Positions 1 to 9,438 of a stretch of DNA of 43,419 bases are shown in pieces. Under the pieces are notes generated by a model. That model did no database searches, was not told where the DNA came from, and saw nothing but the letters and a program-made list of their open reading frames with translations. Within the stretch, counting starts at the first letter, position 1. Each line of letters opens with the position of its first letter. Origin of the DNA: Mesaphorura yosii (lineage: Eukaryota; Arthropoda; Collembola; Poduromorpha; Tullbergiidae); contig WIXG01000524.1 of the NCBI GenBank assembly GCA_009869945.1, positions 1 through 43,419 of the forward strand. The letters are read 5' to 3'. Made by a program: the position numbers and the translations under genes.

Positions 1-1005
1 CCTGGGATTTTGGCTCCATGTTCGTGTGAACAAGAGCTTTCCATTGATATATCACACTTACGCCCAGACCCTTCAGATTTGGCTGTAAGCGGGGAGGCAA
101 TCGTTATTTGGCACCCTGTACACTCACGTGCGCAAATAGTCAATTGGCACGGCTGATTAATCAGTTGATGCTCAACAGCAGGATCGGCACCTTCTCCGAG
201 GGCAATTACTTCCGTTTGCTGCAAATTTTTTATACCTGTACAATAAGTACGGGTTTCTTGATGGCTTTAATTCTTGCGTTCTTAACATGGACTTTAGTCT
301 CCAATTGGCTACTTGTTCTGTGTGTCGGAGCCTTACCATTTACTTGAGAAACAGGGTTCATCCCCCACTTCGGACTGCTACAGTCATACGTATTTTTATG
401 CTTCAAAACTATCTAAGCGCTACGAATGTAAGTTAGCTATTTCGTTATGTTATTGCAAATAACATATTTGATATAACGTCATTTTGGCTTATTTATTCCA
501 GCGTTCATCATAGCCTCACATTCAAGACAAGTACTGGCACAGAACGATCATTTGTGCTGTACTACCGATCAATTACAATAATTTCAAATACGTTCAATCT
601 AACATACTGCAGCCTAATTTCTCCAGTTTTAAAATTTGTGCCATAACAGTATTCATGTTGTTCCTCCTCCTGAGTTTGCAGTCGAAGTCGCATTTGCTTG
701 GATCAACAATTTTCGGCGGCGTTACTTTGTTATGGTCCCTCTACGCCTACACAATCCCGATCATTGTCGGCAGGATGATGTCCAGCGTGTGGGAAGTGTC
801 CACTGCATGCATTGCAAGTTACAAGCACAGATGTGCACTCAGAATGGAAGGTGATTTGAGAAAGTACACGAAATACGTGTCACGGTCATTTCTTCCACTG
901 CGCCTTCGAGTTGGAAGGCTGTACTACATGGACAAGACTGCCAAATTGACGTTGACAAGTTTCTTGATCTTTGGAACCGCTAGACTCCTGATCGCTTTCG
1001 GTTAA
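1..1005 (+). pseudogene. Chemoreceptor-like 7TM pseudogene A (5' end outside window)
   Basis: This is a broken copy of the intact gene at 1635-2942. Its middle part (about 108-427) aligns with exon 2 of that gene: a membrane segment is followed by HFGLLQSYVFLCFKTI, against DFGFMQSYLYLYFTTV in the intact copy. The frame there is interrupted by TGA at 345-347 and TAA at 414-416. A splice donor follows at 428 in the same phase as in the intact gene, and the acceptor ends at 501. The next exon encodes YYRSITIISNTFNLTY and matches KYRSLAILTNEFNLVF. It then hits TAA at 644-646, and the homology continues in another frame from about 643 to the stop at 1005, ending FLIFGTARLLIAFG. Two stops plus one frameshift make sequencing error an unlikely explanation. 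The start lies upstream of the window, and the first 100 bases are too degenerate to align. Family membership rests on the paralogue and on hydrophobicity. Confidence 0.75.
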
Positions 1006-1634
1006 GGTTTTGTCAAATCAGAAGTAATGATCATTCTCGTATGCTTACGAAAATCAATTCACGAGTTTTTTAATTTTCCCGACAGCAAGGTGTCTGGTTT
1101 CCATTCACATAAGCTCTATCTATTGGTTCGTCTATTTTGTCAATTGCCATTTTAGTATGGATTTTAATGAAAGCGGCATTTCATTGTGCTTTGTCACAGG
1201 AGTGATGTCGAGGACATGAATTTTAAATAAGATGCCTTTTGTCTTGCGTTCAAATTGGTCAATATTTTCCATCTCTTACTCAAATAGCAGGCCTTTGCGA
1301 GACATGATTGCTAATTCTGAATGTGACCTTCTGTTTTACGGTTAATTGAAGAGTACAAATGAACTGGTAAATTCAATGTAGACGGTCTTGTACAAATAAA
1401 GTGTCATGCACCTAATCCAAAGTTCATGCACCGGAAGACTGATAGGCTTATGGTGAATGGCGAAAAGGCGTAGTTCCCAAGAGTGTTCAAGTAATTGGTA
1501 CCTTGTTTCTTGCATGAGACAAGGTCTTGGGCCGCGTCGGTTGTGCCCACACCAGATTCGGAAAGGCCGTTTGATCTTAACCAAGTTTCTCAAATAGTAC
1601 TGGGTTGGCTTCGACTGGAGCTGGAACATTAAAC
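1006..1634. other. Spacer between chemoreceptor copies A and B
   Basis: No gene is recognised here. An AATAAA at 1395-1400 could be the old polyadenylation signal of copy A, but it lies about 390 bases past the stop. The promoter and 5' leader of copy B must lie here; I see no clear TATA box. A minus-strand open frame at 1342-1629 shows no family features and is probably fortuitous. Confidence 0.5.
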
Positions 1635-2942
1635 ATGACGATCTCAGAGCGAGAATCCACGCTGGTGGATTTGTACGCCTATTTATCTGCTTCCTTGTGC
1701 ATTGTCCGAGCTGATTGGAACAGGAAGAAGCGATTGCTCGTCTTCAACCCCTCGTTGAGGAAGCTGCTGGGGAATGTACTGTTCTTCTCCGTTTGCAGTG
1801 CCCTATTTATTCACAGCGGATTTCGCCTCAGGAAAATATATGTCAGCAGCGCTAATGTCGACGCGACTAGTCAAGTGGAACATTTTATGTATATATTGTT
1901 AGCGATCATTTACGGTGGAGCAAGTCCGGTACTTATGTACTTAGCTTGTTGCAGCCAAAGCTTTGTTGAGCTGTTCAATCACCTCATCGTATTTAGTGCT
2001 AAGCCATGTAAGTTTCACTTTATTACGAAATGCAAGTCTTGCTTCGGTTTCTAACTGATTACCCGACAGGTTTCAGAGTCTTAAGAGATGGATATTTCTA
2101 TCACCTTCAGTTGGCCTTCTTTGGCATAATTTGCGTTCTCGCTGTTACGCTCGTTTCAATTGAAGCTCATTTCGCGTGGATTCAAACTCACAATTTGTGG
2201 CTCACTGTTTTCGTAGGCATCGTGCTATTTTCACTTAGTTTGATGTTTGGCGTGGATTTTGGGTTTATGCAGTCGTACTTATACCTATACTTTACCACGG
2301 TGAAGCAAGATCTTTCCATGTAAGTCGCGAAGCGATTTATCTGATGCTATATTCGCTAGTGTTCAACGAATGGGTCTTTACTTTTTTGTTTCTATGTATA
2401 GATGTGAGGAACTCCCCAAACAGAAAACAGAGGAGCAAGAATCGAACCCAGAGGTGTCTGATGAGGGCTACGCCGTTGTAAACTCCACCTGTCAGAAGTA
2501 CAGGTCGCTTGCGATTCTCACAAACGAATTTAACCTTGTTTTTGGCAGATTTTTACTGCCAGTTATCAAGTATGTCGTGATTTTTTCGGGGTTGGCAAAT
2601 ATGCTTATAACTGTGCGCTTGGGGAAAAGCAGGCAACCCGGATCCACCCTGGTCACTTTAATATTTTTGTCTTTCACATTTCATGCTTACTTTATAGTCA
2701 TAATTGGCTCCAACGTTATGGCATCCATTTGTAAGCGATCAACTGCGTTCCTTGAGCATTTCAGAAAGGTTGATGCGAACGATGACCAAGGACTCAGGAA
2801 ATACAAGGGGGTCGTTGGATTGAGTTTACGTCCGTTCAAGATTGGAATCGGCGGCTTTTACTACGTTGATAAAGCCACTAATTTAAAGTTGGCTGGCTTC
2901 CTGATAATTGCAACTGCAAAACTGCTGGTCGCATTCGGATGA
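1635..2942 (+). CDS. Seven-transmembrane chemoreceptor (gustatory/odorant receptor-like), intact, 3 exons
   Basis: The gene model is join(1635..2007, 2070..2319, 2402..2942): 1164 nt encoding 387 residues. Introns of 62 and 82 bases have GTAAGT donors and AG acceptors in phases 1 and 2, and the frame stays open through all joins. The start is the first in-frame ATG; upstream in-frame TTG codons were not considered. Hydrophobic segments lie near residues 43-62, 84-105, 136-156, 165-185, 256-278, 290-312 and 364-386, which suits an arthropod chemoreceptor, a family typically of about 380-420 residues. The tail carries LRPFKIGIGGFYYVDK before the last membrane segment and ends LLVAFG. The insect gustatory-receptor motif TYhhhhhQF is absent. 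The protein would be a ligand-gated cation channel subunit in sensory neurons, which is inferred from family resemblance only. The copies on either side are pseudogenes, so this is the survivor of the array. Confidence 0.72.
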
Positions 2943-3032
2943 ATGATGACCTCATCCACGGGAGACGACTGCTCAGTTTGCAAAATACTTGCGCGTTCAC
3001 GATGAACGTATCTAAATCAGATAAATGTTATA

Positions 3033-3038
3033 AATAAA
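3033..3038 (+). terminator. Polyadenylation signal of chemoreceptor B
   Basis: An AATAAA hexamer lies 91 bases after the stop codon at 2942, a normal distance for a compact arthropod 3' UTR. Confidence 0.55.
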
Positions 3039-3213
3039 GTCGAGCGAACACTCCGTGCAAGTAATGCCGATTGAGCTGGAAACGAGAGCTCTAAAATATT
3101 GAGGAAGTTTCTAATGTAATCACTGTTTGTAAAGAAGTCAATCTGCCATTGTTCACACGTTTAAAGCAATTTACTCATTAGTTGACTAAATCACAAAAAC
3201 GACAAAATGTTCC

Positions 3214-4071
3214 AGAAAGAATGCTTTAAAAATGCTGAGAAAGTACTTCAAATAAATACAGATCTCATACCTCAGCATTGGAGCCTGTTTCACATCGACT
3301 GCATTTATCATTGAGGCGTACGTTGCGTGGAATTTCCACGCAATGTACGCCTCAGTTGTATCCAGGCCATCGCTTTCTGGCTTCACTCGCGCCTTTATCG
3401 GCGGCCACGACTTCCTGCGGATTCTTGATCATGTTCGCCTGCTCTAGCTTTACGTGTTCATCTACTTTGGAATAATTAATAGGACACTTTCTCTGTAAGT
3501 AAAAGATGATCTTTCATTGCCTTTGTGTTTGCCTTGCTTTGGCCTTTCATTTTCAGAGAACGGGATCGGTGCGAAGGCGGCAAGTTTAACGAATCGTTCG
3601 TGGACAAGGAAGTGCAGAATTACAGACCGCTTACAATCATTTGTAATGTTTATAATAATGTCGTTGTGCAAAGTCATCGTGCCTGCCTTGGAGTTCTGTT
3701 TCTTGGGCGGTGGGATGATAGGCGTATTGATGGCTGTCCACCTGCGGCATATGGAAATGAGAACCACCTCTTCCTTGATAAGTGCATGGCTGTGCTCAAT
3801 GACAACTTACCCGTATGCTGTACTTGTTGTGGCCGCCAGCTTGGTGTCCTCAGTCTGGTCCACGTCGGCGGCTAACGTCCGGCACTTTCGATAGAATTTA
3901 TATACCGAGCAAACAACCCAGAATTGAAAAAGTACATGAAACTCGTCTCAAAGCCATTGAATCCCTTAAATTCAGGATTCGCGTGTTTTACTAAATGGAA
4001 AAAAAGCCAAGTTGTCTTTAGCTAGTTTCTTAATTCTTGGCATTTCAAAGGTATTGGTTGCATTCGGTTAA
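3214..4071 (+). pseudogene. Chemoreceptor-like 7TM pseudogene C
   Basis: This is a third copy of the array, with counterparts of exons 2 and 3 only; I find no exon 1. The exon 2 part (about 3220-3494) reads AFIIEAYVAWNFHAMYAS, against VSIEAHFAWIQTHNLWL in the intact gene, and has in-frame stops including TAG within RLL*LYVFIYF. The donor is at 3495 and the acceptor ends at 3556, in the same phase as the intact gene. The exon 3 part starts as ERDRCEGGKFNESFVDKEV and aligns through NYRPLTIICN. It then shifts frame near 3650 (CKVIVPALEF, a hydrophobic stretch, then SAANVRHFR), shifts again near 3890 (IYRANNPELKKYMKLVS), and again near 3990, before ending KLSLASFLILGISKVLVAFG at 4071. At least three frameshifts and two stops mark it as dead. 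A 43-bp palindrome lies inside the exon 2 part. Confidence 0.75.
3312..3354. repeat. 43-bp near-perfect palindrome inside pseudogene C
   Basis: Twenty-base arms flank the 3-base centre ATT. They begin TGAGGCGTAC and end GTACGCCTCA, with one non-complementary position that still allows a G-U pair in RNA. It sits where the intact paralogue has ordinary membrane-segment codons, and the reading frame continues through it. Confidence 0.85.
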
Positions 4072-4479
4072 AGATTAAACACGATCGAACGAATGTTTAA
4101 TTTATTGGCAATTCTTAGTTGATTTTTATCTGTACAGAAAATGTGCACACAAAACGACATAGCACTTAATTTGATACGTGTTGTCCAATCAGATGAAACA
4201 AAATGTGCCCGCAAGTGTTCCATGTTTAACATGCAGTCGGAATTGAATGACCGTACAAAAATATAGACAACGTGAGTGTTGTTCCTTGACATTGGAGATT
4301 CCCTCTCTGTCTTGTTCAGGGAAATAAAAGAAAGAAAACAAATCTAACAGTTTCTCATTACACATTGCCGTCATTGCTTACATTGATTACAGAGTAAAAC
4401 ACAAAATTATGAACACATGATCATCTAACAACAATCAAAACTACTTGAACGAAGGCGGATTTAATGTCCGGAATTTCTT
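4072..4479. other. Spacer between convergent genes
   Basis: No gene is recognised. It lies between the end of pseudogene C (plus strand) and the stop of the minus-strand membrane-protein gene. TTTATT at 4101-4106 reads AATAAA on the minus strand and could end that gene's transcript, giving a 3' UTR of about 375 bases. Confidence 0.4.
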
Positions 4480-5164
4480 TTAGTCGCCGACGCTATTATA
4501 AGCACCAAATGATCCGGGGTCCAATTTCACTTCTCCAATGAAGGTCCGCACAACCCACATCATGTACAGTGGGTAGATGTAGAATGTCGGTGCCTTGATT
4601 CCGTAATTCGCACTTGTACTCACCAGCAGGAATGAGATGAAGAAGATAAGAATTTTGATGCCAAGAACAATCGCCTTGACCTTGAACCATTTTTCGCATT
4701 TCTCAACGTTTCTCTGTGCAAAACAATAAACATATTAAATATCTACCAGTTAATTAAATTCTGAGCCTAGCATTAGCATACCTCAATCGCTCCGGTGTAC
4801 AGCACGTAGGCTAAGTACACGTCTCCAGCTACCATTACCAGAGCCACGAGTATAATGAAAAGGGCGAAGCCTGTGAGAGAAAGTCAGATGAATTTCGATC
4901 AATAAACATTTCACTAGTTCGTTACATACGATATCCGCTTAGTTCTTCGGGTGGTACGTCAGCGGCGAATAATCCGTAGATCAGGGCAATTAAGAAGAGC
5001 AGAGCGTTGAGTCCGCCGAGTACCTACGATGTTAAATACACTTTAGTCATAAATCCAGTTAAAAACCAACGCACGTAGACGTGTTTCCAGTTTCTAACCA
5101 TATCCACTATGGCCATGTACTTGACGACATTGTACAGCGGATAACCACAACAAGGGTGAAGCAT
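4480..5164 (-). CDS. Small four-transmembrane protein, 4 exons, function unknown
   Basis: The gene model is complement(join(4480..4713, 4782..4870, 4930..5023, 5075..5164)): 507 nt encoding 168 residues. All three introns (68, 59 and 51 bases) start with GT and end with AG, in phases 0, 1 and 0 in gene order, and the frame is open throughout. The start MLHPCCGYPL is the first ATG of the exon. Hydrophobic segments lie at about residues 31-52 (GGLNALLFLIALIYGLFA), 63-86 (FALFIILVALVMVAG), 104-126 (IVLGIKILIFFISFLL) and 133-150 (IYPLYMMWVVRTFIG). An acidic, proline-containing loop (DVPPEE) lies between the first two, and a CEKW pair precedes the third. A vicinal Cys-Cys near the N-terminus could be acylated. 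It is probably an integral membrane protein of the tetraspan size class; LAPTM- or MARVEL-like families come to mind, but I see no diagnostic motif for any. It is transcribed towards the chemoreceptor array. Confidence 0.75.
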
Positions 5165-8100
5165 GTTGACAGTTTGATCTTATTAATTATTGGCACCTCT
5201 TGAGTAATAAAATTGAGTAACGCTTGAAGCGATTTTGGTTTTAGATCCTTTTATTGTGCTGCTCTACTCTGACTACACCCAACGTTTACTTGATCAGCAA
5301 AAAGACAATTCACAGAAACTCATGGTGTCGTGGTGGGATAAGAATAAACGTAGGATGGTGTTATGAAATAATTACAAAGGCCGAGAAAATCAATATGCTT
5401 ACTTATTTGCACTCTCGCTTCACTTCACTAAACTCGCTGGAGCGAATCGTGTAGCAACAGTAACCTGACACGACTACAGCTATCACTACAATCCATCGTC
5501 TACGGATACTGACCCTCTGCCTCCGCGTACTACGCTGTTGGAAGCTTGTCCAGAGTAGAGAAAGGAGAAGTCTTGTTGAGCTCTCTCCTACATGTGAAAG
5601 TGCTTTCTACCGAGAAAGTGAAGCCAGTAAACATACTTTCTGAAAGCCCAAGAGATGTAGCGATGCGTTAAACTCGCTGCACTCGGCAGGGCTGTCCAAC
5701 GTCTCACTTTTCGTTGAAAGACTAAAATACTGCTGAAAGTGAAAGTTGATTGGGTCTGATAATATGATTTCGCGTCTTGAAGGTAAACCAAGCCAGAAGG
5801 TCAATACAAAAGTCAAAATGCCTACACTTAATTAAGTTTCCAAAAATAATGGCAGAGAGCGTCAGCGAGGCTTGAAGGCACTCTTATTTAAGTGACTTAC
5901 AGTTCCATGTAACTAAAAATAGAGAATGAAAATAATTTAATTTAGTTGGCAGTTGGCATTCAGACTTCAGCCTCTGCTTTCTTCTTCCATTTGGCTCCTA
6001 AATTGGCGTGGGAGACGAACGACCTAGAAAATACGGAAATAGAAAGTTCCGAGCAATTTTTTGAATGAAAATCAGATTCATGGACTTTGGACTTGCGTAT
6101 TCTCTGAAGAAATTGAAAGCAAATCTTGTCATGTGAAGTAGAAAGCCTTTGAATATGCGCACATGAATGAGCAGCCAAATTGTTGAAGTTCGCTGTGAAA
6201 AATATTTACCAGCAGCTGGCAGATTGGTCCGGATTATATTCCCAACAGGTTTTCCTGTCCTTTGGATTTTGTAGTGTATACCTACTCAAATGAATCAATG
6301 AATGTGGCTATACAGCTCAGAAGCTAATTACATTTTACCCCAGAAAAATTATGCGCATAGTAATTTAATCCGTTGTAACCAATTCGTGCATTGCGAGGTT
6401 TCCATTTTTATTCCTCCTAATCTAATTTAAGGATTGTTCCAACAAAACAGAATCCAGCCGAAACAGGTTCGGTGCAGGCAGGCGTCTTTGGGGTAAAGTG
6501 CGACTTTGAAGCCTGTGAAGTGAAAATACATATATTACACATTTTGTCGAAACACATCTTTAAAATAATATCTGCACTCGCTGTGTATCAAATTGAGAAG
6601 TTTGAGAAAGTTTATGAAAGTCGCATGATTAGTGGCAGCGGTGGGCAGCCTCATTGAATGAGATCATGCAAAGGATCCTTGATGAAAGAGAGCCGATGCC
6701 GGTAATCACAGGTGTGTATTGTCAGAAATGCGATCCTGTATTAATCATGCTGTGTACTGGCGACGAAAAAGCAGAAAGAGACAAGGTTGTATTCATAAGA
6801 GAAGACGAAGATAAAATAATAGCAAGACAAGGCGAGTCAGAATTCTAGTGAATTCAGTCAATTAAAATCGTACGTGGTGTGCTCTCAGTATCAGACTTTT
6901 ACAATGTACAAAGCAAGTCATGGCAAACTTCCTCGGTAATTCAGTGGAAACCCGTCATTCGTAATTGCAAACTAGTTACGCGAAAAGGGAAACAATTGTA
7001 CAACAAACTCAGTACAAATCTTTGAGTAGGTAGGCACCGCAGCCAGGAGGGAGGGAGACAGAAGAAAAATTAGTCCACAGGGCCATTTCCGAAAGTAACG
7101 TCTTTCGCGAAGCCTTTTTCTGTTAGTCAAAGTCGCAGCTATTTTGAAGCTCCAATTCCCACAAGAATTCATGGAATTAATGAAAAACAACTCGATCAAA
7201 TTTCGCCAGTTGGCAACTTGTAATTTATTGCTATTACTCCCTAAGCTAATATGTGCCATCGCCTTGGTAGTGGCAATCTCGCCTTGATGATGCTTAAATG
7301 GCTCACTGAGTTCAACTTTCAGCTAAACTGCTAAACACAGCCTCAAAGGGCATGTAAGTGTTGGGCGTTTTGTTCTATGTTGTTAATGGCGAAGCTAGGC
7401 ACGCAATGGCTATAAAGCGGGTACGAACTTATAAGTCAGAATTTATGGTGGCTCAACAGGTCACCGGGACTGCGCTGATGTGAACGTGTGGTTTAAATAT
7501 AAATGATAGGCTTCACTTGGATTTAGCTGGATTCAGATTGAAAGCCTGATTAGAACGGCATGAACGTCATGCCCACACTCAAAAATCAATTGAAGAATTC
7601 AGTCTGCACCAAATTACAATGTAGTAGTATTTTTAACATCCTCTTCACTCTTTACAACCTCTTTTGAAGTAATCTTGATTGCAAATGCGTGATAAAACAC
7701 GCAAATGTAAATTTACTCGTGGCGTCACCACAAGCCAGCACATTTCTTTCTTCTGGTCTCTGAAACTTGTGTTATGCTAATTTAGGCATGACGTGACCAC
7801 ACGCTAATCGATGTCCTCATTCTGATTCTAAATTCCACGAAAATTCCACTGCTCTCCACCACCTAATTTGCATTGGGACAATCAGTTCGGGAGATTGACG
7901 ATTGCTTACGCGCGCGAATACGAGTTTCATAGACTTCGTTGACGGCAGAGCGCAGAGTTAAAGTTCAACGGCTGGCCCAGTGTCAGGGCTTCGTTCCTAT
8001 TGTCCTCGCCACTCGTGTGTTCAATGCCACATGCTACGTGAGCATCATTCCATACAATGAAATACTGATTTCTGAATCCGTATAATTGCAAGGCTTCGCA

Positions 8101-9408
8101 GTTCATTGTCACTGTCGCCGTCTTTTCTTAATGTGTAGATTGATTCATGCAAAACTACTACCCATATGGGTATCATTGTGTTATTAACCTCCAGTCTCCG
8201 GTGTCCATTCTGGTCTGTTTCATTACACCTAATTCATTACACGACTGGGGCTGCAATTCAAGTACGCCATTTTGAAAGTGTATGCGTAACTGTTTTATTG
8301 AAGTGCAATGACATGCACTTCAAAGCTTCCAATATTTACCATTTCCATTTGCACCTCAGGCAGAAAAATGGGGTTTTAATTATTTCCAAGTTATTCTATG
8401 CAAAGTTTTTTAATAAATAGTTCTACATGCGCATATTGGCTCTAATTTAGGAGCAGGAGCAGGAAAGGGCATCGGCATCTGGACCTTTCATAAGCACGCC
8501 TGCCTGCCATGTTCACTCATGTCTGAGCCCCGTCGAGGTGAATACGCCTTAAAAGGAGGTTTCAGTACGCACAGCAAATAAACAAACGAACGAACGACCC
8601 ACGAAGGTTCAATGAATCTTACTGCGTATTCCCAAGCACAAGTGGCAGTATGAATTATAAATTGTTACGAAGGTTCGGCGGAATTTTGAGGAAAAAGTTT
8701 CTAGAAAGGAAAGAGCAACTAAATACTCGATCAACACGAACTCAAACTGCGGAAGAAATAATTTAATGTTCATTGAACTTAGAATTCTAAATACAGGCTC
8801 GAGTTTAAGAAGTGAGCACACATTTTATTTTCGGATATGTGTGAGTTCCTCTTCCTCATCATCGTCGTTAATCATTTCTGGACATGAGCGTGAGCCCCGG
8901 ACGAGGCACACACAAGACATGTGCGGACGAGTTCGATGATTTCCAGAGTTCTAGTCAGGGCATTTCATGCCGTCCGATCCTGAGTAATGTGATTGTGCAT
9001 TTAGCCATTAAATCTTCCGTAAACAACCAAAGACATGTTCTTTGATGCCTGTATTTGTGAGAAAGCTTGGAACTTTCTCCGTCTTCGGATCATTGCATTC
9101 AAAACAGAGATTAAATGAGCGCGAAACAGTTCAGACCCAAGTTGGGTAATTTATCTCATCCCGGGTTCATCCTGAAGTAGCACGTAGCAGATCAATGCTC
9201 TACTCTGGTTTCTGGCTCTCTTTTGTTTACTTTTTGCCGTAATCATCGATCATCTCCTCACTCAAACGCGAATGCGAACACGAACCCGAAGTTAGAAAAA
9301 TCTGAACAAAAAGAAGGTAGGCGTCTCCATGTCTGCAGCATATAAGCGAGTGAAGCATATGAACGAGCTACGCTGCAACAAACTGCAGTTTGTCTTGAAG
9401 GAAACAAG
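5165..9408. other. Intergenic, no convincing gene
   Basis: I see no gene with family features or matching splice sites. The promoter of the minus-strand membrane-protein gene should lie just past 5165. A small plus-strand frame at 6654-6848 gives a charged 64-residue peptide with one CQKCD pair; it does not open with ATG at 6654 and I do not recognise it. Other open frames here overlap each other on both strands, which is typical of chance. Confidence 0.5.
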
Positions 9409-9438
9409 AAACATGATACCTAACACGGTATCATGTTT
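9409..9438. repeat. Short perfect hairpin
   Basis: AAACATGATACC (9409-9420) and its exact complement GGTATCATGTTT (9427-9438) flank a 6-base loop. A separate 14-bp palindrome, CAAACTGCAGTTTG, lies about 20 bases upstream. No function is assigned. Confidence 0.7.

Noticed and set aside
1342..1629. Minus-strand open frame of 95 codons upstream of chemoreceptor B
   Set aside because: No motif, no family resemblance, and it covers the region that must hold the promoter of the plus-strand gene.
4496..4699. Minus-strand open frame starting MRKMVQGQGD
   Set aside because: It lies in the wrong frame of the real last exon (4480-4713), whose own frame gives clear membrane segments and joins the upstream exons correctly.
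6972..7259. Minus-strand frame with a hydrophobic patch
   Set aside because: Mixed composition, no consistent membrane pattern, no splice support and no homologue in the window.
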